A stretch of DNA of 20,731 nt from Aequorivita sp. (GTDB lineage: Bacteria; Bacteroidota; Bacteroidia; Flavobacteriales; Flavobacteriaceae), in contig JAGQYZ010000050.1 in NCBI GenBank assembly GCA_020435865.1, positions 1 to 20,731 on the forward strand, read 5' to 3'. Shown here piece by piece: positions 7,336-15,805 of the stretch (its first letter is position 1; each line of letters begins with the position of its first letter). The translations under genes and the position numbers were made by a program. The notes beneath the pieces were generated by a model. It searched no databases and had not been told where the DNA came from. It worked only from the letters and a program-made list of their open reading frames with translations.

Positions 7336-7989
7336 ATGAAAAAATTATTCATTTTACTTTCAACAGTTTCGCTTTGTTTTGTTTCCTGTAAAAATGAAAA
7401 CAAAGAACCTATGGAAACCGAAAGCACAATTATGGCAGACACTACTGCCACCGAAGAACCCGAAATGATTGAAGAACCGATGGATTCCATCGCCATGCAA
7501 AAAGCCTGGGAAGCCTACATGACTCCGGGTGAGCCCCACAAAAGGATGGCCGCGGACGAAGGCAAATGGAATGATGAACTTACCTTTTGGATGGGACCAG
7601 ACGCACCACCCGAAAAGGCAACAGCAACTGAAGATATTAAAATGATCATGGGCGGGCGTTATCAAGTTGGTACCACCACAGGAGAAATGATGGGAATGCC
7701 GTTTGAAGGCAGATCCACCATAGCTTATGACAATGCTACCAATGAATATATTTCTACTTGGATAGATAATATGGGTACAGGTTTGGCTGTCATGAAGGGT
7801 AAATATGACGAAGCTAGCAAATCCACAACATTTACCGGCTCAATGGTAGACCCCATGACAGGTAAAGAAAAGCAGATGAAGCAAGTATATACCATTGTGG
7901 ATGATAATACACGTAAAATGGAAATGTATGAAATATCGGAAGGAGGGAAAGAAACCAAGAATATGGAAATTATTATGAAGAGAGCATAA
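7336..7989 (+). CDS. DUF1579-like lipoprotein
   Basis: A 217-residue exported lipoprotein. The signal peptide MKKLFILLSTVSLCFVSC ends at lipidated Cys18, and a charged Asp/Glu/Lys/Met-rich spacer follows to about residue 50. The mature domain, about residues 57-217, matches the DUF1579 pattern: EGKWNDELTFWMGP, then MIMGGRYQVGTTTGEMMGMPFEG, then YDNATNEYISTWIDNMGTG and SMVDPMTGKEKQMKQVYTI, a predicted lipocalin-like beta barrel. Its biochemical role is not established. The residues after Cys (KNENKE) are acidic and basic, as in many surface lipoproteins of Bacteroidota, but do not exactly match a known export signal. It appears to be a single-gene unit, closed by a strong terminator. Confidence 0.88.
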   Translation: MKKLFILLSTVSLCFVSCKNENKEPMETESTIMADTTATEEPEMIEEPMDSIAMQKAWEAYMTPGEPHKRMAADEGKWNDELTFWMGPDAPPEKATATEDIKMIMGGRYQVGTTTGEMMGMPFEGRSTIAYDNATNEYISTWIDNMGTGLAVMKGKYDEASKSTTFTGSMVDPMTGKEKQMKQVYTIVDDNTRKMEMYEISEGGKETKNMEIIMKRA

Positions 7990-8013
7990 TTTTTAAGGCA
8001 TACATTAAACTTT

Positions 8014-8045
8014 AAATCCCGAAGTACATCTTCGGGATTTTTTTT
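8014..8045 (+). terminator. Terminator after the DUF1579-like lipoprotein gene
   Basis: AAATCCCGAAG (8014-8024) pairs perfectly with CTTCGGGATTT (8030-8040) around a TACAT loop, and runs into eight T. This is a textbook intrinsic terminator. Confidence 0.92.
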
Positions 8046-8093
8046 AATCAAAAAGAGCTACCCTTTAGTCAAAATTGCAAAAAAAATAGCTCA

Positions 8094-8570
8094 ATGAAGA
8101 AGATACTTATAGAATTTAAATGGGCAATACTATTCACCATAGCGATGCTATGCTGGATATTACTAGAAAAAATCTTGGGCTGGCACGAAGAAAAGATTGC
8201 AGACCTTTGGTGGCTCACTATGCTCTTTGCGCCTGTTGCAATTTTAATGTATTTACTGGAAATGCGTGAAAAAAGAAGGAGGGTTTACGGTGGAAGAATG
8301 ACTTGGGCGCAAGGCTTTCTTACGGGAATAATTCTAAGTTTTTTTGTGGCACTTCTTTCCCCCTTGGCGCAATACATTACACACAATTACATTACTCCAG
8401 AATATTTTAACAACGTTATAGAATATTCCGTAACGAATAATTTGATGACCCGTACAAAGGCCAATGACTATTTCAACATAAACAGTTATATGTGGCAATC
8501 TGCTCTTGTAGCGTTTGGAGGTGGAATTATATTTTCGGCTGTTGTTGCAATTTTTGTTCGGAAGAAATAA
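8094..8570 (+). CDS. DUF4199-like integral membrane protein
   Basis: A 158-residue membrane protein with four predicted helices at about residues 10-27 (WAILFTIAMLCWILLE), 37-55 (LWWLTMLFAPVAILMYLL), 75-95 (GFLTGIILSFFVALLSPLA) and 135-155 (ALVAFGGGIIFSAVVAIFV). The sequence YGGRMTWAQGFLTGIILSFF after the second helix is typical of the DUF4199 family, which is common in Bacteroidota and functionally uncharacterised. Length and topology agree with that family. It starts 49 bases after the previous gene's T-run and ends 41 bases before the TPR-AraC gene. No function can be given. Confidence 0.85.
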   Translation: MKKILIEFKWAILFTIAMLCWILLEKILGWHEEKIADLWWLTMLFAPVAILMYLLEMREKRRRVYGGRMTWAQGFLTGIILSFFVALLSPLAQYITHNYITPEYFNNVIEYSVTNNLMTRTKANDYFNINSYMWQSALVAFGGGIIFSAVVAIFVRKK

Positions 8571-8611
8571 AATAACTTTTACGTACCTTGAACGCTTATT
8601 TCTACATTTAA

Positions 8612-10159
8612 ATGCGACCGCTACTATTTTTATGTTTCTTTTTTTTATTTAGTTCGAATATTTCGGCACAAGAAAATAATGATTTTACGGAGTTATTTAA
8701 AAATGCCAAAACTGTTTTATATAACCAGCCACAAGAGTGTCTCAAAATAACTGGACATCTAATTCAAAACTCTGAAAATCCACGCCAGCAAATACAAGTC
8801 CACCTTTTAGATGCCGGAGCGAACTATGCCATTGGAGAATTTGATTTGGCAACTAAGTCCATAATTGAAGCAAAAAAAATAGCAGACATCACAGATGATA
8901 AAGAAATGCAAATTAAAATCAGTATTTCATCCATCCATATATTAAACCATTTGGGCTTAAATGTTGTCGCTGAACAATATTACATCAATACAAAAGTCTT
9001 TGCAGACGAAACAAATAATGTAGAAATCCCGCTTTATTTGGATGGTGGCATTGCACTTATTGATGCCTATAAATATAAGGACCAGAATAAGTTGTCTGAA
9101 GCCCTTAATAATCTTGAAAAGGCAAACGCTCTTTTTAAAAAAACTTCAAACCAAATTCTTATAAACGAAACAACTGCTGCTCTTGCCGAAATATATCTAA
9201 AAGCTGCAAATACAGATTCTTTAAAAAACTACCCTCAATCAATTGTCAACAGAACCAATAGTGAGCATTCCAACAATTTTTTAAAAATGATTGTTCAAAA
9301 TCAATTGGGAAAGTTTTATTTTCTAAAAAAAGACTACCCAAAATCTCTTGCCTCTTATCAGACGGCACTGGAGATTGCTGAACAGCTCAATAACAAACCA
9401 TATAGTTCCGAAATAATGGATGGTCTTTCAACCACATATTTGGCATTGGATGATACAGCTCATTTTAATTCCTTTAGAATTGAAAGTGACCAATTGGCTA
9501 ATGAAGTGGAGAATGAAGAAGAGATTGCCGTAAACTCCATTTACAATTACATCAACGATAACAACACGTTAAAACGAAATATTATAAAAGAAACATACCA
9601 ACGGAATCTTTTAATTTTGAGTAGCATCCTTGTCCTCATACTTTTAACTTGGGTGGCATTGCGGTTTCGATATAGAAACAGAGCCAAACAATACGAACGG
9701 TTTATAAGTTATTTTGAAAACATCCAAAAACCAAAAGAAATAGTTCCTGCCAAAGAAATTCCAAAAAGTCTAAACATTCCCAAGGAAACTGAAAATGCAT
9801 TGGTACAAAAGCTAAGTCAGTTTGAAAATTCAAAACAATTTACAAAACAAGATATGTCACTAGCCATGTTGGCATCGCATTTTGACACCAATACCAAATA
9901 TCTTTCAGAAATAATAAACACCCATAAGGATAAGAATTTTAATAGTTACATAAACGAGTTGCGTATAAATTATATAATAGACAAACTTAAAAACAACAGC
10001 ACGTACTCACAATATAAAATAAGTTATCTGGCTGAAGAAAGCGGCTTTTCTTCACACAGTAGCTTTGCTACCGTTTTTAAGGCTGTAACAGGTATTCCCC
10101 CTACTGTTTTTATAGACATGCTAAATACCACCAAAAAAAGCCACCAGAAACAGATATGA
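8612..10159 (+). CDS. Membrane-anchored TPR protein with C-terminal AraC-type DNA-binding domain
   Basis: A 515-residue regulator. A signal peptide-like N-terminus (ending SNISAQEN, about residue 20) is followed by a helical periplasmic region with TPR-like repeats to about residue 270 (for example LGKFYFLKKDYPKSLASYQTALEIAEQL). One membrane helix follows at about 331-350 (LLILSSILVLILLTWVAL), then a basic linker. The cytoplasmic AraC domain occupies about 410-505: SLAMLASHFDTNTKYLSEII for the first helix-turn-helix and ISYLAEESGFSSHSSFATVF for the second. Such TPR-TM-AraC proteins are frequent in Flavobacteriia and are thought to be one-component transmembrane regulators; the signal is unknown. 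Its stop overlaps the next gene's start as ATGA, so the two are translationally coupled. A near-consensus -7 element (TACCTTG, 8584-8590) precedes it. Confidence 0.92.
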   Translation: MRPLLFLCFFFLFSSNISAQENNDFTELFKNAKTVLYNQPQECLKITGHLIQNSENPRQQIQVHLLDAGANYAIGEFDLATKSIIEAKKIADITDDKEMQIKISISSIHILNHLGLNVVAEQYYINTKVFADETNNVEIPLYLDGGIALIDAYKYKDQNKLSEALNNLEKANALFKKTSNQILINETTAALAEIYLKAANTDSLKNYPQSIVNRTNSEHSNNFLKMIVQNQLGKFYFLKKDYPKSLASYQTALEIAEQLNNKPYSSEIMDGLSTTYLALDDTAHFNSFRIESDQLANEVENEEEIAVNSIYNYINDNNTLKRNIIKETYQRNLLILSSILVLILLTWVALRFRYRNRAKQYERFISYFENIQKPKEIVPAKEIPKSLNIPKETENALVQKLSQFENSKQFTKQDMSLAMLASHFDTNTKYLSEIINTHKDKNFNSYINELRINYIIDKLKNNSTYSQYKISYLAEESGFSSHSSFATVFKAVTGIPPTVFIDMLNTTKKSHQKQI

Positions 10160-11283
10160 AGAAGTGGAATAAATACAGCACACTATTTTTCTTGGCAGGA
10201 TGTTTTTTCATTGCCCAAGCTGTCTATTCGCAAAAGGAAGTAGACAGCATAATAAAGGAAGCCAACAAGCAGATATATGAAAATCCTGAACTGGCAATTG
10301 AGCTTGCTCAAAAAGCATACAATAACCCTGAAGTAACGGTTCGTAACAAAATAAACATTCTCCTTGCTATTTCTACAGCGTATTCATCAAAGAGAGATTA
10401 TGGAAAATCATCTGAATATGTAGAGCAAATAAAGGAACTTCTCCCAAAAATAAATGATGTGCGGCAAAAGATGAACATCTTGAACAGGATTGCTGGTCAT
10501 TATCAAGAACTCCAGATTTATGACAAAGCCTTGGAATATCTTGATGAGTCATTGGTGTTGATAGAAAAGTATCCCCAAAAGGACTCTATACAGTCTTTTC
10601 TGGGATATAATGCCACACTTCGCGGTTTTATTTATCGTGAACAAATGAACTGCGATATTGCACTTACTTATTTCAACAAAGCAATTGAAGCATACAAAAA
10701 GACTTTGGAACGACACCTTATGAATGCTAACCTCAGTATTTGTTATTATAATAAAGGAAACTGCCTGCTATCACTTGGCAAAAACGAAGAAGCAGAAGCC
10801 AGCTATTTGAAATCCATAGCTCATGCAGAAACCATAGAAGCAAAAAGCCTGATCGCTTTTGGGCAAAAGGGGCTTGCCGAAGCGAAAACCATGGAGGGGA
10901 ATTATAATGAAGCTATTTCCCTTTTAAAAGATGCAAGCACTATTTCTGAAAGTGTTGGCGATCTTATCTTAAACCAAGGTCTTTATGAGGGGTTATCCAA
11001 TAACTATCTCGCTATTCATGACTACGACCACTATACTATTTTTCACAACAAATTCATCACCCTGCAAGAGGAAAACAAAAAATCTGAAAGAAAAACCGTC
11101 AACCAGTCTCTGATAAATTTGACCGAAGGGAAAGCAAAAGAAATCGAGCAATTGAAAACACACTATGGGCCAATCCAAATTTGTTTGCTCATCGTGGTTT
11201 TGGCTTCCCTTATACTCTTGCTTCGATTTGTGTTTTTTGAAGAAAAGAAATTAAAAAAATTACAGGAAAAGCTTAAGAATTAG
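10156..11283 (+). CDS. Membrane TPR protein lacking the AraC domain, coupled to the upstream regulator
   Basis: A 375-residue protein whose start overlaps the TPR-AraC stop by four bases (ATGA). It has an N-terminal signal sequence to about residue 26 (IAQAVYSQ); an LAGC lipobox-like stretch occurs inside it, but the hydrophobic segment continues beyond, so I favour normal cleavage. TPR-like repeats fill about residues 30-310 (YDKALEYLDESLVLIEKY, YNKGNCLLSLGKNEEAEASY, YNEAISLLKDASTI). A single membrane helix at about 339-360 (ICLLIVVLASLILLLRFVFF) is followed by only about 15 basic residues. The layout matches the upstream protein minus its DNA-binding domain, and no HTH-coding sequence is seen after the stop, so this looks like an architecture rather than a recent frameshift. 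It may be a sensor partner or modulator of the TPR-AraC protein. That role is inferred. Confidence 0.88.
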   Translation: MKKWNKYSTLFFLAGCFFIAQAVYSQKEVDSIIKEANKQIYENPELAIELAQKAYNNPEVTVRNKINILLAISTAYSSKRDYGKSSEYVEQIKELLPKINDVRQKMNILNRIAGHYQELQIYDKALEYLDESLVLIEKYPQKDSIQSFLGYNATLRGFIYREQMNCDIALTYFNKAIEAYKKTLERHLMNANLSICYYNKGNCLLSLGKNEEAEASYLKSIAHAETIEAKSLIAFGQKGLAEAKTMEGNYNEAISLLKDASTISESVGDLILNQGLYEGLSNNYLAIHDYDHYTIFHNKFITLQEENKKSERKTVNQSLINLTEGKAKEIEQLKTHYGPIQICLLIVVLASLILLLRFVFFEEKKLKKLQEKLKN

Positions 11284-11481
11284 ACAAAATTGCTTCTTTA
11301 TCTACTTAATCTCTTTATTTCTTTTTAAGCAGCACAACTCATTTATTAACAGTTAATTACAATTTTTTTTACCTTTTAAAATTCACGAATTTCAAAAGGT
11401 ATTATCTTTTATTATAGTATAAGCTCTTCTATTTTAGCCGCCAGTTAAAAAATACTATTTAAATCAATAAATCTTTTTACA

Positions 11482-14139
11482 ATGAAAAAAACACTATTAC
11501 TATTTTTAGTTATTTGTGCCCTTGGTACAAGTAACATTTTTGCACAATTTGTGGTGAAACCCACATTTTTTGAAACTCAGGGTGTTTCAAATGAGGGTGT
11601 GGTTTCTGGGTATGAAACTCAAGCTGGACCTTATTCATTATGGAATGCCGACACCAATACTTTTGAAGAAATAGGAGGTGCAGCTCCTGGACAAGGTGTA
11701 GGTGGCTCCGCTGAATTTTCAGATGATGGAAACCTTCTTTCAGGAACAACCTTTATGACCACAACCACTCCCACAGAATGGGAAAAGTTAAATACTGGTT
11801 TCAACTATATAATTAGGGATATTGAATTCCCTGGAATAGATAATAATTCTACTGGTTTTGCAGCTGGTGAATCTGTGACCTATAATGGCGATGGAATTGT
11901 TTTAAGAACCTATGACGGTGGCGATACTTGGGAGCAATTATGGACCGGAGTAGATCAAGGTCTAGAAGCTATGAGCTTCCCAAGCCAGTGGACTGGCTAT
12001 GTTGGTGGATGGAACCAATATTTTGCAAAAACTAATGATAGTGGTAATACTTGGACACAACAAACCCCTATACCAGATGCATATATTTATACAGGTATTG
12101 AATTTAAAGATGAATGGAATGGCGTAGTTACTGCTCAGACTGATACCGGAATGGCTGTTTATACTACCAACGATGGTGGTACTACTTGGGTAGAAGGATC
12201 AGGATTGGAGGCGATTCCTTATAAATTAACATACGTTGAAGGTGACACCTACTTCTTGGTTACCAATGCAGGTCAGATTCAAAAATCTACTGATAATGGC
12301 GCAACCTGGACTACAGTATTCACTACTCCTGGTAATGAGCTATTGGTTGGAATAGCTTTCAACGATTCCATGAATGGAATAGCTACAGCAGACAGCGATG
12401 TATATAGAACAACTGACGGCGGTGCAACTTGGACAGGACAGGAAGTAATTGAAGGTGTAATCTGGCGCGATGCAGCTTGGTTAGACGCAGACCATGTAAC
12501 CTTGGTAGGAACACCCGAGATTATTGCTCAATCTGAAGATGGCGGTGCCACTTGGCCAATAAACAACTTAGGAACGACCACTTTTAACGAAGCACTCTAC
12601 GATGTTGTTTTTACACCGAACGGTACAGGCTACATTGTTGGCGCACACGGAGTAATGTTTAGAAAAGCTCCTGAATCAAATACCTATTCTATACAATCAA
12701 TGTATAACATTGCTACTAATGAATGGACTGTATTGGGTAGTTTTGATGTTGCAGTAGATGGCAACTTAAGTTCAGGATACAATATTTCAGGAGACGGCAC
12801 TACTATTGTAGGAAGCGCTTATGTAGAACCAACACCTAACGAACCAGGCACTGCCGTTCACGCAACTGCATGGACAGACGCAACCGGTCTAATAGATCTG
12901 GGAAGTTTATATACAGATATTAACAGGAGTACTCGTGCAAATGCAGTGAGTGCGGATGGAAGTGTAATTGTTGGTTGGCAGGACTTTAACGGCCCATGGA
13001 AATCTGCGGTTTGGAGAAAGGATGCCAATGGCGATTATTTACCAAACGTATATTTACTTGTTGACCCAAATGGTGATCCAAATGATGAATACAACCAACT
13101 GGGAGAAGCACAAGCAGTTTCAGCCGATGGCAATTGGATTGCTGGAAATGGAGACTATGCAAACAATAACGATCCATGGAGATGGAGCGAAAGCACAGGG
13201 TATGAATCTTTGGGTACACTAGCACCTGGTGCTTCAGGATATGTAACTGGCATGAGCGCAGATGGGAGCAGAATAATTGGTTTTTTTCAAATAGATCCTT
13301 GGACTCCAAATATTCCTTTTATCTGGACCGAAGCAACTGGTATGGTAGAGTTTAACTCTTTTGTTACCGACACTTTAGGTTATACAATGGATGCTAGTCC
13401 AATTTGGTCAGCCAACACCATATCCTCTAATGGAAAGTATATTTCAGGTTGGGGATATGACCCAACAATCGGCCCTTGGGGTGACCTATTTACTTACAGG
13501 GTAGAGCTTCCTAGCGTTCCTGCTAATGATGATTGTGTAGAATCAATAGCATTAGCTTGTGGTGATCTTGTTACAAATTCTACAATATTTGCAACAGATT
13601 CAGGAGGAAATGCTTCTCCAGATGTCTTTTATTCTTACACAGGAACTGGCACGCCGCAATTAATTACCCTTAACGCTTGTGGACCTGATACAAATTTCCC
13701 AACTACCGTTAGAGTATATTCTGATTGCACACTTACCAACCAAATAGCTTTCAATGACAGTTCTTGTGTGAACCAGCCAGAACTTGAGTTTGAGTCTGAT
13801 GGAATAGCTACTTATATCATCATGATTGAAGGATATGATGATACAAAAGCAGGTAACTTTCAATTAGGGATAACTTGTGAAGATATTCTAGGAATAGGTG
13901 AAAATCAGTTGACTGGTGTAGTTTTATATCCAAATCCTGTAACTGATGTTTTACAAATTTCAGCAAAGACAGAAATCAACTCAGTGGAAATTTATAGTGT
14001 GAATGGACAACAATTGATGCGCAAAGAGCCAATGGCTATTAATAGTGATATTGACCTAAGCTATTTGTCCAGTGGAATCTATTTTGCAAAGGTAACAGCG
14101 AACGGAGCCACCGAAACTTTTAAGGTTATTAAAAATTAA
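11482..14139 (+). CDS. Large secreted protein with Asp-box propeller, HAF-type repeats and T9SS sorting domain
   Basis: An 885-residue exported protein with a signal peptide ending SNIFAQ at about residue 22. Residues ~33-90 resemble HAF extracellular repeats (GVSNEGVVSGYE, FSDDGNLLSGT). Residues ~95-400 form a BNR/YCF48-like propeller with six Asp-box-type motifs: YDGGDTW, TNDSGNTW, TNDGGTTW, STDNGATW, TTDGGATW and SEDGGATW. HAF-type repeats resume at ~415-675 (GYNISGDGTTIVGSA, AVSADGSVIVGWQ, AVSADGNWIAGNG, GMSADGSRIIGFF). A domain with NDDCVESIALACGD and VFYSYTGTG covers ~681-803; it is common in flavobacterial secreted proteins. A type A sorting domain ends it (LYPNPVTDVLQI, VEIYSVNGQQL, SGIYFAKV, TFKVIKN). 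No enzymatic residues were recognised, and adhesion or recognition at the cell surface is the likely role. It lies 198 bases after the TPR pair with no clear terminator between. Confidence 0.9.
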   Translation: MKKTLLLFLVICALGTSNIFAQFVVKPTFFETQGVSNEGVVSGYETQAGPYSLWNADTNTFEEIGGAAPGQGVGGSAEFSDDGNLLSGTTFMTTTTPTEWEKLNTGFNYIIRDIEFPGIDNNSTGFAAGESVTYNGDGIVLRTYDGGDTWEQLWTGVDQGLEAMSFPSQWTGYVGGWNQYFAKTNDSGNTWTQQTPIPDAYIYTGIEFKDEWNGVVTAQTDTGMAVYTTNDGGTTWVEGSGLEAIPYKLTYVEGDTYFLVTNAGQIQKSTDNGATWTTVFTTPGNELLVGIAFNDSMNGIATADSDVYRTTDGGATWTGQEVIEGVIWRDAAWLDADHVTLVGTPEIIAQSEDGGATWPINNLGTTTFNEALYDVVFTPNGTGYIVGAHGVMFRKAPESNTYSIQSMYNIATNEWTVLGSFDVAVDGNLSSGYNISGDGTTIVGSAYVEPTPNEPGTAVHATAWTDATGLIDLGSLYTDINRSTRANAVSADGSVIVGWQDFNGPWKSAVWRKDANGDYLPNVYLLVDPNGDPNDEYNQLGEAQAVSADGNWIAGNGDYANNNDPWRWSESTGYESLGTLAPGASGYVTGMSADGSRIIGFFQIDPWTPNIPFIWTEATGMVEFNSFVTDTLGYTMDASPIWSANTISSNGKYISGWGYDPTIGPWGDLFTYRVELPSVPANDDCVESIALACGDLVTNSTIFATDSGGNASPDVFYSYTGTGTPQLITLNACGPDTNFPTTVRVYSDCTLTNQIAFNDSSCVNQPELEFESDGIATYIIMIEGYDDTKAGNFQLGITCEDILGIGENQLTGVVLYPNPVTDVLQISAKTEINSVEIYSVNGQQLMRKEPMAINSDIDLSYLSSGIYFAKVTANGATETFKVIKN

Positions 14140-14295
14140 GTTAGTAATTCTTTTCATAGTTAGATTAATTTTTTTTAATGTGCCGCCTCCTAAATATTAG
14201 GGGGTGTCACTTTAAAAGCCAAAAAAAATCTCAGTGAAAAATAGGATTCAAAAAATATAGATTAGACTCCCCTTTTTATGCACTCTAAGTGCGGG

Positions 14296-14325
14296 CCCCT
14301 TTTCATTTTATGGAAAGGGGTTTTT
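14296..14325 (+). terminator. Terminator downstream of the large secreted-protein gene
   Basis: CCCCTTTTCA (14296-14305) pairs with TGGAAAGGGG (14311-14320) with one T:G wobble, followed by five T. A small stem GCACT/AGTGC (14280-14292) precedes it. It is 157 bases beyond the stop codon, which is far, so the message has a long 3' end unless it stops earlier. On the minus strand the hairpin is followed by CCCGC rather than T, so it should not terminate the convergent ECF operon. Confidence 0.75.
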
Positions 14326-14386
14326 ATTTTGAAGTAATTGTCTAAAAAAGGAAATGGAAAAGTAATTTATAATTCACGCAAAAATA

Positions 14387-15100
14387 TTATTGAAGTGAGA
14401 CATTACTATAAGTAGAGTTTATGGTAATCGTTTTATTGGAACTGTTGTTTTGGTTAAAACCCTTCACCAATACTCTATCTGCATTTTTTGATTCTTTTAA
14501 TTTAAGTGCTTTTGGGTATTTTAAAGTAGATTTCTTTCCTGTGAAATAAAACGAAAACGCACCGGTAGGCACTTTCACTTTGGCGTCTGTATTTTCCAAA
14601 TTAATGTCTATAGTTTCAAAACCATCAGAAATTTTAGCAATAGTCAAATCTCCAAACGAACCTGAAAGAAAAGCTTGGTTCGTAACATTTCCAATAGTAA
14701 CATCGCTGGAATTAGCTTGAAGATTTATGTTCTGAATGTTTTCGATTCTACATTTATCTACATATTTCACATTTAAAACGCCTTGTTTCCATAAATTAAC
14801 AATCACAGGTGCATAAGATGCATTGATGAGGGTTTTCCCCCCATCAATGCTATTTGCCGTAAATGGCGTGTAGTTCAAGTTCGCCTTCATGTTGTTTGCA
14901 TCTGCCATTTTTAAATCGCCATGACGAATGTTTACGTTTGTCTTAGCATTTTTAGGCATTCGGATTATAATGGTTTTCTTGGCATTGCCAGTATTCATAT
15001 TGCTACTTTTATTTCCTTGAATAATTATGGAAGTACCATGAGGGCTTTTAGTTACGGTCTTGGTATAATTGCCGCCATTATTTTCATTTCTCTTTTCCAT
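14387..15100 (-). CDS. C-terminal fragment of the interrupted secreted protein (beta-helix-like)
   Basis: A 237-residue open frame, in the same frame as the upstream fragment, starting at the ATG ten bases after the TGA. It has no signal peptide and opens in the middle of the charged repeat tail (MEKRNENNGG). It continues with short regular strands typical of a right-handed beta-helix or DUF4097-like domain: TIIIRMPKNAKTNVNIRHGD, then DLTIAKISDGFETIDINLEN and KTITINSTYSNVSLQ at the end. The purine-rich sequence before the ATG could allow restart after the stop, but the product would stay in the cytoplasm. I consider it the 3' part of one gene rather than an independent gene. Confidence 0.65.
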   Translation of the reverse strand: MEKRNENNGGNYTKTVTKSPHGTSIIIQGNKSSNMNTGNAKKTIIIRMPKNAKTNVNIRHGDLKMADANNMKANLNYTPFTANSIDGGKTLINASYAPVIVNLWKQGVLNVKYVDKCRIENIQNINLQANSSDVTIGNVTNQAFLSGSFGDLTIAKISDGFETIDINLENTDAKVKVPTGAFSFYFTGKKSTLKYPKALKLKESKNADRVLVKGFNQNNSSNKTITINSTYSNVSLQ

Positions 15101-15187
15101 CTCTTCTGCTCAAGCCTCCATTTTTTTTCCGTAAGCTTCTCCCCAGGCTTCCATGCTTTTTCCGAAACTTTCTCCCCACGCTTCCAT
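15089..15187 (-). repeat. Three tandem 33-base (11-codon) coding repeats
   Basis: Units start at ATG 15187, 15154 and 15121 on the minus strand. The first two read MEAWGESFGKS and MEAWGEAYGKK; the third reads MEA, then TGA, then AEEMEKR. A related MEAWGKSF unit lies further upstream at 15268. An 11-residue period with charged and aromatic positions suggests an extended coiled or amphipathic helix. The third copy diverges in its second half. Confidence 0.8.
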
Positions 15188-15805
15188 TGATTTGCTATAG
15201 GCTTCGCTAATACTGTCTGTATTTTTAGCATCCCAAGATGCTTCAAAGCTTTTACCCCAAGCTTCCATCTTTTTTTCAAAATCCTTTCCAAACTTTTTCT
15301 CAATTTCTGCGTTAAACTTTTTCATATACGCTTCTTCATCTTTTTGGCATTCTTCATAATCAAACTGAATATTGCCAATATTTTCAAGCAAATCTTCTGG
15401 GAGTGGCGGCACTTTTATGTTTTGGATCATTGGCATTACCATATTATCCACCAAAGGGCCAATAAACTCTAGCTGCGGCATATCTTCCATCACAAAAATT
15501 TGGTTCCCAGCGTTGGAAGTAATACTAACTTTTTTACTGTTTCCGGTAACTTCCAGATCCCAGTTTTTCAATAGTTCCTGCTTTTCTGCGTCAGTAAGTT
15601 TCTCTCCTTCAATATAGGCTTCTACCTCAACTTTGTTTTTGTTCCAAGTTTCAAAAACAATATTTGTAAAAGAAGTATTCACAGAAACTTCCACATTATC
15701 GTTAACATTGAAACTCTCTACATATTTTTTTTGTGAATAACCAAGACTGGTTATCAAAAATAGCACAAGGGCTATACTAGGTTTGAATAGCTTTAAATTC
15801 TTCAT
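15110..15805 (-). CDS. N-terminal fragment of the interrupted secreted protein, with charged helical repeats
   Basis: This 231-residue piece begins with a signal peptide (MKNLKLFKPSIALVLFLITSLGYSQ). A strand-rich region to about residue 100 follows (NDNVEVSVNTSFTNIVFETW, KVEVEAYIEGEKL), typical of adhesin/DUF4097-like proteins. A Pro-rich stretch comes next (IQNIKVPPLPEDLLENIGN), and then a highly charged helical tail from about residue 160 built on MEAWGxxF/Y repeats. Its start lies inside the preceding anti-sigma-position gene (29-base overlap), so translation is coupled. If expressed as it stands, the protein would be exported but would lack the C-terminal beta domain. No defined function is known. 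Confidence 0.75.
   Translation of the reverse strand: MKNLKLFKPSIALVLFLITSLGYSQKKYVESFNVNDNVEVSVNTSFTNIVFETWNKNKVEVEAYIEGEKLTDAEKQELLKNWDLEVTGNSKKVSITSNAGNQIFVMEDMPQLEFIGPLVDNMVMPMIQNIKVPPLPEDLLENIGNIQFDYEECQKDEEAYMKKFNAEIEKKFGKDFEKKMEAWGKSFEASWDAKNTDSISEAYSKSMEAWGESFGKSMEAWGEAYGKKMEA

Larger units (their letters stand above)
14387..15805 (-). pseudogene. Secreted adhesin-like protein gene interrupted by an in-frame TGA
   Basis: Read through base 15110, one frame runs from the ATG at 15805 to the stop at 14387 and would give about 472 residues. It is broken only by TGA at 15110-15112. Three 33-base repeats place this codon exactly where the two preceding copies have TGG (MEAWGESF, MEAWGEAY, then MEA-stop-AEE), so a single G-to-A change in a Trp codon explains it. 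The flanks stay in frame and keep normal codon use. Intact relatives in similar operons would be signal peptide, strand-rich N-terminal part, charged helical repeats and a beta-helix-like DUF4097-type end. The alternatives are a true nonsense mutation, a sequencing error, or readthrough. The gene is third in the ECF sigma operon. Confidence 0.72.

Noticed and set aside
15110..15112. TGA as selenocysteine or as a reassigned Trp codon
   Set aside because: UGA serves as a normal stop in two other genes here and TGG is used for Trp throughout. The repeat context indicates Trp rather than Cys or Sec, and no obvious SECIS-type hairpin was seen.
15089..15187. Tandem 33-base repeats as a possible CRISPR or mobile repeat
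   Set aside because: They are contiguous coding repeats with an 11-codon period, without spacers or flanking cas genes.
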